Assembly (NCBI GenBank): GCA_003446375.1
Contig: DMAW01000171.1
Coordinates: 1-5,135 of the forward strand
DNA: 5,135 nucleotides
From: Eubacteriaceae bacterium
Lineage (GTDB): Bacteria > Bacillota > Clostridia > Eubacteriales > Alkalibacteraceae
Reading direction: 5' to 3'
In this document: piece by piece, positions 1-4,548 of the stretch
Numbering within the stretch: the first letter of the stretch is position 1
Layout: each line of letters begins with the position of its first letter
The notes under the pieces: model-generated
The model's database searches: none
What the model was told of the DNA's origin: nothing
What the model saw: only the letters and a program-made list of their open reading frames with translations
Position numbers and translations under genes: made by a program

Positions 1-1
1 A

Positions 2-118
2 CTAAATCTTGACAGAGGACCAAGCCTTATTAAAAATGGGGTTTGAAACAAAGAATTTGATAGCTATCACCTCATCTCAATGCATGTTGAAACAGTCACA
101 CTGCTTATACGGAAGTGA
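2..118 (+). pseudogene. possible C-terminal remnant of a TrmA/RlmD-type methyltransferase
   Basis: The frame starting at base 2 ends with HVETVTLLIRK followed by a stop at 116-118. RNA (uracil-C5) methyltransferases of the TrmA/RlmD family usually finish with a segment of the form HVE-T/C-V followed by a short hydrophobic run a few residues from the stop, which is what suggests the assignment. The frame is interrupted by a TGA at about base 44. The neighbouring frame (from base 6) reads ILTEDQALLKMGFETKNLIAI, which would suit the strand just before that motif, so a frameshift somewhere in 45-80 is plausible. The fragment is cut off by the window edge and the usual DMFP-type segment before HVETV is not recognisable. 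No start or ribosome site is visible. The assignment rests on one short motif and is tentative; it could be chance. Confidence 0.3.
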
Positions 119-232
119 AACGACGTAGAAGCCCATGTGCTGTTCATGCACAGTCTGCCCGAGAGAACAAGCGCAGCGAAGTTTGATTGGCTGCAGACCA
201 CTGCGGAGACTGACAAGAAAGTAAATGTATTA
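119..232. other. non-coding or decayed stretch with short inverted repeats
   Basis: No gene is recognisable here. The stretch is somewhat richer in G and C than its surroundings. It holds a small perfect hairpin (TGTGC at 136-140 with GCACA at 148-152) and longer-range complementarity: GTCTGC at 153-158 can pair with GCAGAC at 193-198, or alternatively CAGTCT at 151-156 with AGACTG at 207-212. It lies directly before a strong terminator, so it could be the 3' part of a structured or decayed transcript. One frame stays open from 119 to past the terminator, but it has no ribosome site and no recognisable protein motif. I cannot match it to a known RNA family. Confidence 0.3.
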
Positions 233-283
233 ACCCCTGAGAATAGCGTGTTTACGGTGTTTTCAGGGGTATCTTTATTTTTT
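233..283 (+). terminator. Rho-independent terminator
   Basis: ACCCCTGAGAA at 233-243 pairs with TTTTCAGGGGT at 260-270, an 11-bp stem with one G-T pair and a 16-nt loop. A T-rich tail (ATCTTTATTTTTT) runs to 283. The stem is GC-rich at its base and is followed by T residues on the plus strand, so it would end plus-strand transcription coming from upstream of or within the decayed region at the window start. Confidence 0.8.
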
Positions 284-422
284 GATGGCGTGTAAAGTTA
301 TAGATTTCGGGTGTGTTTTAAGGTAATAAGGTAAAGAGGTTGATTATACTCACCCATGCAAATGTAGTTTTGCTTTAAGGGTTCAACCGTTTAGCAAAAG
401 TAGCTGTTGAATAAATATAGTA
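284..422. other. intergenic DNA upstream of truncated recombinase
   Basis: No gene, RNA or convincing promoter is seen here. There is a weak hairpin (TTTTGCT at 367-373 against AGCAAAA in the 390s). A TGA at 408-410 closes the recombinase frame from upstream. Recognisable recombinase sequence begins only a few bases after this stretch, so the break point that removed the recombinase N-terminus lies near its right edge, about 405-430. Confidence 0.5.
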
Positions 423-1454
423 TTGAACAATTACTTTGAAAAGGAGGCAATAAACACACTCGATGCCAAAGGAGAGGTGCTACTCACCATTCTCTCATCC
501 CTTGCTCAAGATGAAAGCAGATCCATCAGCGAGAACTCCACCTGGGGAATTAGAAGACGCTTTGAAAACGGACAGTTCAAGATGAGTACAAAACGCTTCT
601 TAGGCTACGACACCGATGAGAAAGGCAAGCTGGTCATCAAACTAGAGCAGGCCAAAATTGTAGAGAGGATTTACGATGAATACCTTTCAGGGAAGACAGT
701 AGACCACATCAAGCGCATACTTGAAAGAGAAGAAGTGAAGAACTGGAATGGTACAACCAAGTGGCATGCCAAAACGATTCAAAGCATGCTTCAGAATGAA
801 AAATACAAAGGCGATGCCATACTTCAAAAGAGCTACACCGTTGATTTTCTAACAAAAAAGAGAGTGAAGAATGAAGGCCACATCCAGCAGTACTACATCG
901 AAGAAAATCACGAGGCGATTATTGACCCCTTGATTTGGGAAACCGTTCAGCTGGAATACGATAGAAGAAGCAACTACATCGAAGAACATGGGACCAACTC
1001 ATACTCACACAATCCAGAAAGAAACTTCTTTGCGGGGAAGGTAGTTTGCGGCATCTGCAATCAGGCTTTTACGAGAAAAGGCTGGAAGTCGAAGAACAGC
1101 TATAGAAAGGTATGGCAATGCCAAGAACGCTATAAGGTCAAAGGGGTACAGGGCTGCACCAACAGGCACATCGATGAAGCTATTTTGATAGATACATTTA
1201 TCCTTTCCTGGAATGCACTCCTTGATAACAGAGAAGAGCTTAAAAAGAAATGGGGAACTACCGCAGAGTTTGGAAACTCGCTAGAACAGTACAGAGCTGT
1301 CCAGTTTGCTGATATCACAGAAGATGCAAAACACATTAAAGAAGTCGATACGGACTTCATCTTAAGAACCTTGGACCACATCAAAGTCTATGAGACAGGG
1401 AGAATCATTATCCGATTCATGGATGGTACGGAGATGGAGTGTAATGGGGAATAA
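423..1454 (+). pseudogene. large serine recombinase, N-terminally truncated (no catalytic domain)
   Basis: Large serine recombinases cut and rejoin DNA to integrate or excise phages and conjugative elements. Intact members are roughly 450-550 residues and begin with a resolvase domain that carries the catalytic serine (YxRVS-type motif) and conserved arginines. This frame gives only 343 residues. It opens in the last helix of that domain: YFEKE at 4-8, then the hallmark SSLAQDESRSISENSTWG at 25-42. The recombinase DNA-binding domain follows at about 55-165 (KRFLGYD; KYKGDAILQKSY). A zinc ribbon comes next, with Cys209, Cys212, Cys233 and Cys245, and then an apparently complete C-terminal tail. 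About 110-130 residues including the active site are missing. The only upstream start is a TTG at 423 with no Shine-Dalgarno sequence, and a stop lies at 408-410. It is therefore very probably inactive, a remnant of a lost or rearranged mobile element. A terminator follows 16 bases after the stop. Confidence 0.9.
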
Positions 1455-1469
1455 TAAGGGATTAGCAGG

Positions 1470-1504
1470 CTGACTTGGATCAATGATATGAGTCAGATTT
1501 TTTT
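1470..1504 (+). terminator. Rho-independent terminator after recombinase remnant
   Basis: CTGACT at 1470-1475 pairs with AGTCAG at 1491-1496, extended by a T-G pair, with a loop of about 13 nt. A run of seven T residues follows at 1498-1504. The stem is short, but the T tract is strong and it sits just after the recombinase stop. It insulates the heat-shock promoter 20 bases downstream. Confidence 0.65.
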
Positions 1505-1526
1505 AGTAAAAAAAATAAAAAAACTA

Positions 1527-1557
1527 TTGACAGGTTTTAAAAAGTGGTGTATATAAT
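1527..1557 (+). promoter_or_regulatory. sigma-A-type promoter of the hsp20 operon
   Basis: A perfect -35 hexamer TTGACA lies at 1527-1532. Two overlapping -10 candidates follow: TATATA at 1550-1555 with the ideal 17-nt spacing, or perfect TATAAT at 1552-1557 with 19 nt. Transcription would start at about 1562-1566, immediately at or before the CIRCE operator, which is the usual arrangement for HrcA-repressed promoters. Confidence 0.85.
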
Positions 1558-1565
1558 AATTAGAG

Positions 1566-1592
1566 TTAGCACTCAACGACGGAGAGTGCTAA
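1566..1592 (+). promoter_or_regulatory. CIRCE operator (HrcA binding site)
   Basis: TTAGCACTC at 1566-1574 and GAGTGCTAA at 1584-1592 form a perfect 9-bp inverted repeat around a 9-nt spacer. This is an exact match to the CIRCE consensus (TTAGCACTC-N9-GAGTGCTAA) bound by the heat-shock repressor HrcA. It covers the predicted transcription start region and lies in the 5' leader, 35 bases ahead of the first hsp20 start codon. Repression at normal temperature and induction on heat or protein-folding stress, when GroEL is occupied and HrcA loses activity, follow from known HrcA biology. Confidence 0.97.
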
Positions 1593-1627
1593 TAATAAAA
1601 ATAAAAATAAGTAAAGGAGTGGTTAAC

Positions 1628-2074
1628 ATGGCAGGATTGATTCCATTCAACAGAAAGCGAAATGATGTAATGAACATTGGTTTTGATGATTTTTCCAACA
1701 TGATTGATGACTTTTTTACAGGCAACTGGCCTTTGCGAAGAAGTCTAGTTGGAGATACATTTAAGATTGACATCCAGGACAATGACACAGAGTACACAAT
1801 TGAAGCAGAGCTTCCAGGAGTAAAGAAAGAAGATGTAGAGATTACGCTTAACGAAGGAAGACTCAATATTTCAGTGAAAAAAGAAGAAGTTTCCGAAGAT
1901 AAAAACAAAAAATATATTCATCGTGAAAGAAAATATGCTCAGATGTCACGAAGCATATTGCTTGCAGATGCAAATGAAGAAAATATTCAGGCAAAACTAG
2001 AAGAAGGTGTGTTGACAATTAAGGTACCTAAAAAGGAACAGGTCGATACTTCGAAACGCATCATGATTGAGTAA
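1628..2074 (+). CDS. small heat shock protein, Hsp20/alpha-crystallin family (copy 1)
   Basis: This is an ATP-independent cytoplasmic chaperone that forms oligomers and holds unfolding proteins for later refolding by DnaK and GroEL. The 148-residue product has a short polar N-terminal arm (1-41) and an alpha-crystallin domain at about 42-136. The domain includes the family motif ELPGV at 61-65, the strand GRLNISV at 77-83 and the GVLTIKVPK block at 127-135. It ends with an I-x-I oligomerisation motif (Ile145-Met-Ile147). Length is typical of bacterial Hsp20 (about 140-160). The start is the ATG at 1628, which has a strong AAAGGAG at 1613-1619 with an 8-nt gap. The frame stays open further upstream through the CIRCE, but that part is leader, not protein. 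It is first in an operon driven by the promoter and CIRCE above. A near-identical second copy follows 54 bases after the stop. Confidence 0.95.
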   Translation: MAGLIPFNRKRNDVMNIGFDDFSNMIDDFFTGNWPLRRSLVGDTFKIDIQDNDTEYTIEAELPGVKKEDVEITLNEGRLNISVKKEEVSEDKNKKYIHRERKYAQMSRSILLADANEENIQAKLEEGVLTIKVPKKEQVDTSKRIMIE

Positions 2075-2075
2075 C

Positions 2076-2090
2076 CGTTGTTTAACAACG
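2076..2090 (+). repeat. short hairpin between the two hsp20 genes
   Basis: CGTTGT at 2076-2081 pairs perfectly with ACAACG at 2085-2090 around a TTA loop. No T tract follows, so it is not a terminator. It starts two bases after the copy 1 stop and lies in the 22-nt segment that separates the two duplicated units. It might affect mRNA stability or mark the duplication junction; neither can be shown from sequence. Confidence 0.45.
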
Positions 2091-2128
2091 TTAATATAAA
2101 AATAAGAATAAGTAAAGGAGTGGTTAAC

Positions 2129-2575
2129 ATGGCAGGATTGATTCCATTCAACAGAAAGCGAAATGATGTAATGAACATTGGTTTTGATGATTTTTCTAAC
2201 ATGATTGATGACTTTTTTACAGGCAACTGGCCTTTGCGAAGAAGTCTAGTTGGAGATACATTTAAGATTGACATCCAGGACAATGACACAGAGTACACAA
2301 TTGAAGCAGAGCTTCCAGGAGTAAAGAAAGACGATGTAGAGATTACGCTTAATGAAGGAAGACTCAATATTTCAGTGAAAAGAGAAGAAGTTTCCGAAGA
2401 TAAAAGCAAAAAATATATTCATCGTGAAAGAAAATACGCTCAGATGTCACGAAGCATATTGCTTGCAGATGCAAATGAAGAAAATATTCAGGCAAAACTG
2501 GAAGATGGTGTGTTGATAATTAAGGTGCCTAAAAAGGAACAGGTCGACACCTCTAAACGCATCATGATCGAGTAA
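2129..2575 (+). CDS. small heat shock protein, Hsp20/alpha-crystallin family (copy 2)
   Basis: This is the second gene of the operon and a near-duplicate of copy 1, also 148 residues. It has the same alpha-crystallin domain, ELPGV at 61-65, and C-terminal Ile-Met-Ile motif at 145-147. I count five amino-acid changes relative to copy 1: E68D, K85R, N93S, E126D and T130I. All are mild, and none touches the family motifs except T130I inside the GVL-x-IKVPK strand, where a hydrophobic residue is acceptable. The reading frame is intact and most differences are synonymous or conservative, so both copies look maintained. The start is the ATG at 2129 behind the same AAAGGAG site with an 8-nt gap. It has no separate promoter or CIRCE and is presumably read from the copy 1 promoter. 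The protein could form mixed oligomers with copy 1. A strong terminator follows 13 bases after the stop. Confidence 0.94.
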   Translation: MAGLIPFNRKRNDVMNIGFDDFSNMIDDFFTGNWPLRRSLVGDTFKIDIQDNDTEYTIEAELPGVKKDDVEITLNEGRLNISVKREEVSEDKSKKYIHRERKYAQMSRSILLADANEENIQAKLEDGVLIIKVPKKEQVDTSKRIMIE

Positions 2576-2587
2576 TGAAAGACAGTA

Positions 2588-2632
2588 CATTAGCACACTG
2601 ACACAAAATATGCCGGTGTGCTAATGCTTTTT
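2588..2632 (+). terminator. Rho-independent terminator of the hsp20 operon, with CIRCE-like stem
   Basis: CATTAGCACAC at 2588-2598 pairs perfectly over 11 bp with GTGTGCTAATG at 2616-2626. The loop is 17 nt, and CTTTTT follows to 2632. This closes the two-gene heat-shock operon. The stem arms match the CIRCE half-sites at eight of nine positions (TTAGCACAC against TTAGCACTC), but the spacer is 17 nt instead of 9. Confidence 0.88.
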
Positions 2633-2831
2633 AATTGAGAAACAGCAGATAATTTCAAGTATTAAAATCAACAATGTCATTGATGATAAAAAAGATGACG
2701 ATATCAAACTCAATATGAATGAATCTTCGATGTTAAAACTTTCGTCGGAACTAGGAGCGGCAGTCAAAAAGTTTGAAGGTTTCTCAAATACAGCATCCAC
2801 TGGGAGAAGTTTTCAAGTCCTGATGGGGTAA
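2625..2831 (+). pseudogene. unrecognised gene fragment, no start
   Basis: One frame is open from inside the hsp20 terminator to a TAA at 2829-2831. The product has protein-like composition: a charged, helical-looking stretch (NNVIDDKKDDDIKLNMNESS), then LKLSSELGAAVKKFEGF. That last part faintly recalls the final helix of methyl-accepting chemotaxis proteins, where a heptad helix ends in a VxxF/VKKF-like motif, but this is a weak likeness and I do not assign a family. There is no ribosome site, and the frame begins inside a terminator, so transcription and translation from here are unlikely. It is most simply the tail of a gene whose front half was lost when the hsp20 operon or other DNA was placed beside it. 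Confidence 0.3.
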
Positions 2832-3039
2832 GTTAGCCGTTTACGGAATCAATAATGTTTTAGATGAGACTGTTGAATCTTTACAGGATAGTCTGCTCAC
2901 CTCTGTAGAGGCAACTTATGCTGAGCAGAAGGGTAACTGGTATGCCATTTCAGGTTCAAATGGATATGGTTTACTCCATGTAAGGGAAGTAGTAGGTCAA
3001 GGGTGGATAAATATGCAGGAGTTTTTACGTCCCACATGA
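2824..3039 (+). pseudogene. unrecognised gene fragment, no start
   Basis: A second open stretch, in a different frame and overlapping the end of the first by a few bases, runs to a TGA at 3037-3039. It encodes about 70 protein-like residues: an acidic helical part (NNVLDETVESLQDSLLTSVEATYAEQ), then GNWYAISGSNGYGLLHV and a tail ending INMQEFLRPT. No ATG, GTG or TTG start with a ribosome site exists near its beginning. The only in-frame ATG is close to the end. I do not recognise the family. Together with the preceding fragment it shows that 2633-3040 is decayed coding DNA. The two fragments may belong to one gene broken by a frameshift near 2820-2830, or to two different genes joined by deletion. 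Confidence 0.35.
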
Positions 3040-3225
3040 GCTCGCGGACAAATATGCTGATTATCTTAGATAGACGAAAAGCAAAGATGTTGATGATTCA
3101 TGTCATTGTCTTTTTCATTAGAGAAAAAGATGAATCAGTGGATTTAATATAGTAAGTAATCTGGCAATGTGACAAAGAGGAAGATTTACAGAAGAACAGC
3201 GGAGGAATAATATCATTTGAAATAT
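3040..3225. other. intergenic DNA with an imperfect hairpin at 3094-3137
   Basis: No credible gene lies here; a 32-codon frame from the ATG at 3054 has no ribosome site. TGATTCAT at 3094-3101 and CTTTTTC at 3110-3116 pair with the adjacent GAAAAAG at 3123-3129 and ATGAATCA at 3130-3137. This gives two perfect stem segments (7 and 8 bp) separated by an 8-nt one-sided bulge. No T run follows, so it is not a clear terminator. It could be a remnant of a larger inverted repeat. Confidence 0.4.
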
Positions 3226-3261
3226 TAAAGGATCTACACAACGAATTGTGTAGATCCTTTA
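3226..3261 (-). terminator. hairpin terminator of popT, possibly bidirectional
   Basis: AAAGGATCTACACAA at 3227-3241 pairs perfectly with TTGTGTAGATCCTTT at 3246-3260 around a CGAA tetraloop. One further pair (3226 with 3261) gives 16 bp. It lies 28 bases beyond the popT stop on the minus strand, where the tail reads CTTTAATATTT. On the plus strand the tail is CTTTATATTC. Neither T tract is long, but the stem is very stable, and its position between decayed plus-strand DNA and a minus-strand gene fits a two-way terminator. Confidence 0.75.
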
Positions 3262-3288
3262 TATTCATGCTGAGAGTGCCAAAGGTTT

Positions 3289-4155
3289 TTACTTATCCCC
3301 AAGTTTTGTGGAGAGTACATACCCAAGAGCCAGAGCCAAAATGGAGAATACGGTTGTGGGTAGTGTGAAAGTTGTTTGAGGAAGACCATAAAAAATGGCG
3401 ATGGGCGAAGCGGCCACAAGGCCTAAAATGGCGGCATAGGTTTTCCCCGGATAGGCGTTGAAAAGCCAAGCTATGAGCTTTGCCACCAATCCAATGCCCA
3501 GAAGGATGCCAAGACCAAAGGGCAAAATCACCAAGAGACCTTGGCCTATACCAGAGGGGTTTAGATCAAAGACGCTACGGATGAAGGTAGAAAGGGTGGT
3601 CAAGATTTTATCGTAATATCCAAGAAGTATCAGTACCAAAGACCCACTGACTCCAGGGATGATCATGGTGGCAGCAGCGATGACTCCCACCACAAACAGG
3701 ATGAAAAAGGTCAAAGGCGTCATGATGATGGTAGTAGATTCCATGGCATCGGTACTTACAAAGGTCATGAACAGGATGAGAAACATGAAGAGCATAAAGA
3801 GGAGGGCTTCAGAAACCCCCTTCTTTTCTTTTTGAGCTTTTTGCCATAGGGGTGGGACGCCGCCAAGAATAAGGCCCAAAAAAAGGCAAGCCATGACCAA
3901 GGGATAAGCATCCATGGCCCCTTGAATAACAAAGGATAAAGCGCCGATGCCAAAGACTGCGCCCAGGACGTAGGGAAGAAGAAGGCGAAGGCTTTTCTTC
4001 CAATCCTTTCTCAATGTATTGATGGCCAAAAGGAGCTTATCATAAGCACCCAATGCCACTGCCATGGTTCCCCCACTGACCCCAGGAATGATGTTGGAGA
4101 TCCCAATAAGTAAGCCTTTGAAAAAAGTGTATATAAAAGTAATCTTTGAGTTCAT
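3289..4155 (-). CDS. popT: PopT-type (DUF368) polyprenyl-phosphate transporter
   Basis: DUF368 (PopT) membrane proteins recycle undecaprenyl phosphate, the lipid carrier for peptidoglycan and other wall polymers, from the outer to the inner face of the cytoplasmic membrane. They share this job with DedA-family UptA proteins. The 288-residue product is strongly hydrophobic throughout. It shows the family's internal two-fold repeat: GISNIIPGVSGGTMAVALGA at 18-37 followed by YDKLL, and ATMIIPGVSGSLVLILLG at 162-179 followed by YYDKIL. These are probably re-entrant hairpins around the substrate path. Other likely membrane segments lie near 55-78, 83-103, 117-134, 145-161, 205-231, 238-257 and 266-284, with a lysine-rich cytoplasmic loop at 106-112. 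Length is normal for the family. The ATG start (4155) has GGAG at 4167-4164 with an 8-nt gap. It is a single-gene unit with its own promoter and terminator, convergent with the upstream plus-strand DNA. Confidence 0.92.
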   Translation of the reverse strand: MNSKITFIYTFFKGLLIGISNIIPGVSGGTMAVALGAYDKLLLAINTLRKDWKKSLRLLLPYVLGAVFGIGALSFVIQGAMDAYPLVMACLFLGLILGGVPPLWQKAQKEKKGVSEALLFMLFMFLILFMTFVSTDAMESTTIIMTPLTFFILFVVGVIAAATMIIPGVSGSLVLILLGYYDKILTTLSTFIRSVFDLNPSGIGQGLLVILPFGLGILLGIGLVAKLIAWLFNAYPGKTYAAILGLVAASPIAIFYGLPQTTFTLPTTVFSILALALGYVLSTKLGDK

Positions 4156-4187
4156 TTTAAATTCTCCATTTAATGCATTTTATGGAC

Positions 4188-4202
4188 ACAAGATAACCTT
4201 GT
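4188..4202 (-). promoter_or_regulatory. small dyad in the popT leader
   Basis: ACAAG at 4188-4192 pairs with CTTGT at 4198-4202 around five bases. Symmetry continues imperfectly outward (GGACACAAG against CTTGTCACC). It lies between the popT -10 and its ribosome site, so it would be just downstream of the transcription start, a usual place for a repressor operator. No known regulator can be named, and the dyad is short. Confidence 0.3.
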
Positions 4203-4215
4203 CACCACAGAGAAT

Positions 4216-4224
4216 AGTATACCA
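4216..4224 (-). promoter_or_regulatory. extended -10 promoter of popT
   Basis: Read on the minus strand, 4224-4216 gives TGGTATACT: the extended -10 element TGn followed by TATACT (five of six consensus bases). The -35 region 17 bases upstream (ATTTCA, 4244-4239) is poor, which is usual for extended -10 promoters. The start of transcription would be about 50 bases ahead of the popT ATG. Confidence 0.65.
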
Positions 4225-4333
4225 TAAAAGAGAAAAGATGAAATTAAAAAATTCATGAAGATTCTCCGGGACAATAGTTCAAGGTTAAATTCAAAAGTAA
4301 GTTCCGTTTGATTTACTGAGTAAGAGAAGAGCT

Positions 4334-4386
4334 AAAAGTGCAAGAGTAACTTCCGGTTTGGGAGTTGATTCTTGTACTTTTTATTT
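4334..4386 (+). terminator. orphan terminator-like hairpin
   Basis: AAAAGTGCAAGAGTAACT at 4334-4351 pairs with AGTTGATTCTTGTACTTTT at 4363-4381. The 18-bp stem contains two G-T pairs and one bulged G. The loop is 11 nt, and a T-rich tail (CTTTTTATTTAATTT) continues past 4381. It is oriented as a plus-strand terminator, but no plus-strand gene ends nearby: popT starts and points away to the left. It may be left over from a deleted gene or end a short RNA starting after 4260. Confidence 0.65.
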
Positions 4387-4393
4387 AATTTAA

Positions 4394-4525
4394 GGCTGTT
4401 TCTCTGGTATTCTTACATCATTGTCGGTATATTCTGAGGTGATTGTGGATGAAGAGACTAAAGAAACTGTTACAAACTATTGCACTGCAAAGGGAATTGA
4501 GCACCCGATGATATATGGTGTTTAG
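4394..4525 (+). pseudogene. unrecognised short open stretch, possible front part of the next gene
   Basis: A frame open from 4394 to a TAG at 4523-4525 reads about 43 residues with protein-like composition in its second half (SEVIVDEETKETVTNYC, then IEHPMIYGV). It has no good start: TTG at 4421 and GTG at 4439 lack ribosome sites. The frame of the following 165-residue protein is itself open back to 4501, overlapping this one. A single frameshift near 4500-4525 would join the two into one longer protein. No family is recognised, and the stretch may simply be chance or debris. Confidence 0.25.
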
Positions 4526-4548
4526 GCGGATTAGAAGAAGGTAGCAAT

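Larger units (their letters stand above)
1596..2575 (+). repeat. tandem duplication of the hsp20 gene and its ribosome site
   Basis: Unit 1 (1596-2074) and unit 2 (2097-2575) align without gaps at an offset of 501 bases. Each unit contains about 32 bases of leader with the ribosome site, then the whole gene. Counting by eye there are 14 differences in the 447 coding bases (about 97% identity) and one in the leader. The copied unit starts just after the CIRCE, so copy 2 has neither promoter nor operator of its own. Eight of the 14 coding changes lie in the last roughly 90 bases; the first 230 or so coding bases differ at only one or two positions. Confidence 0.95.

Noticed and set aside
1130..1384. 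Minus-strand 84-residue frame inside the recombinase remnant
   Set aside because: It is antisense to a clearly conserved recombinase sequence, with no ribosome site or protein features.
1566..1592. CRISPR-like or transposon-end reading of the inverted repeats in this window
   Set aside because: The repeats are single hairpins explained by CIRCE or terminators. There are no regularly spaced repeats, no paired terminal repeats with target duplications, and no cas genes.
1544..1627. Upstream extension of hsp20 copy 1 by 28 residues
   Set aside because: It would translate the promoter's -10 and the CIRCE operator. The ATG at 1628 has a strong ribosome site and gives the same protein length as copy 2.
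2078..2128. Upstream extension of hsp20 copy 2 by 17 residues
   Set aside because: The upstream start lies in the intergenic hairpin without a ribosome site. The internal ATG at 2129 has the same good site as copy 1.
1573..2409. Two long minus-strand open frames across the hsp20 genes
   Set aside because: They are antisense shadows of the duplicated hsp20 sequence. They resemble each other only because the genes do, and they have no ribosome sites.
3054..3152. 32-codon frame with a hydrophobic middle
   Set aside because: No ribosome site, no recognisable motif, and it overlaps an inverted repeat.
3234..4258. Other open frames on both strands overlapping popT
   Set aside because: They overlap a convincing membrane protein gene and show no motifs or translation signals of their own.
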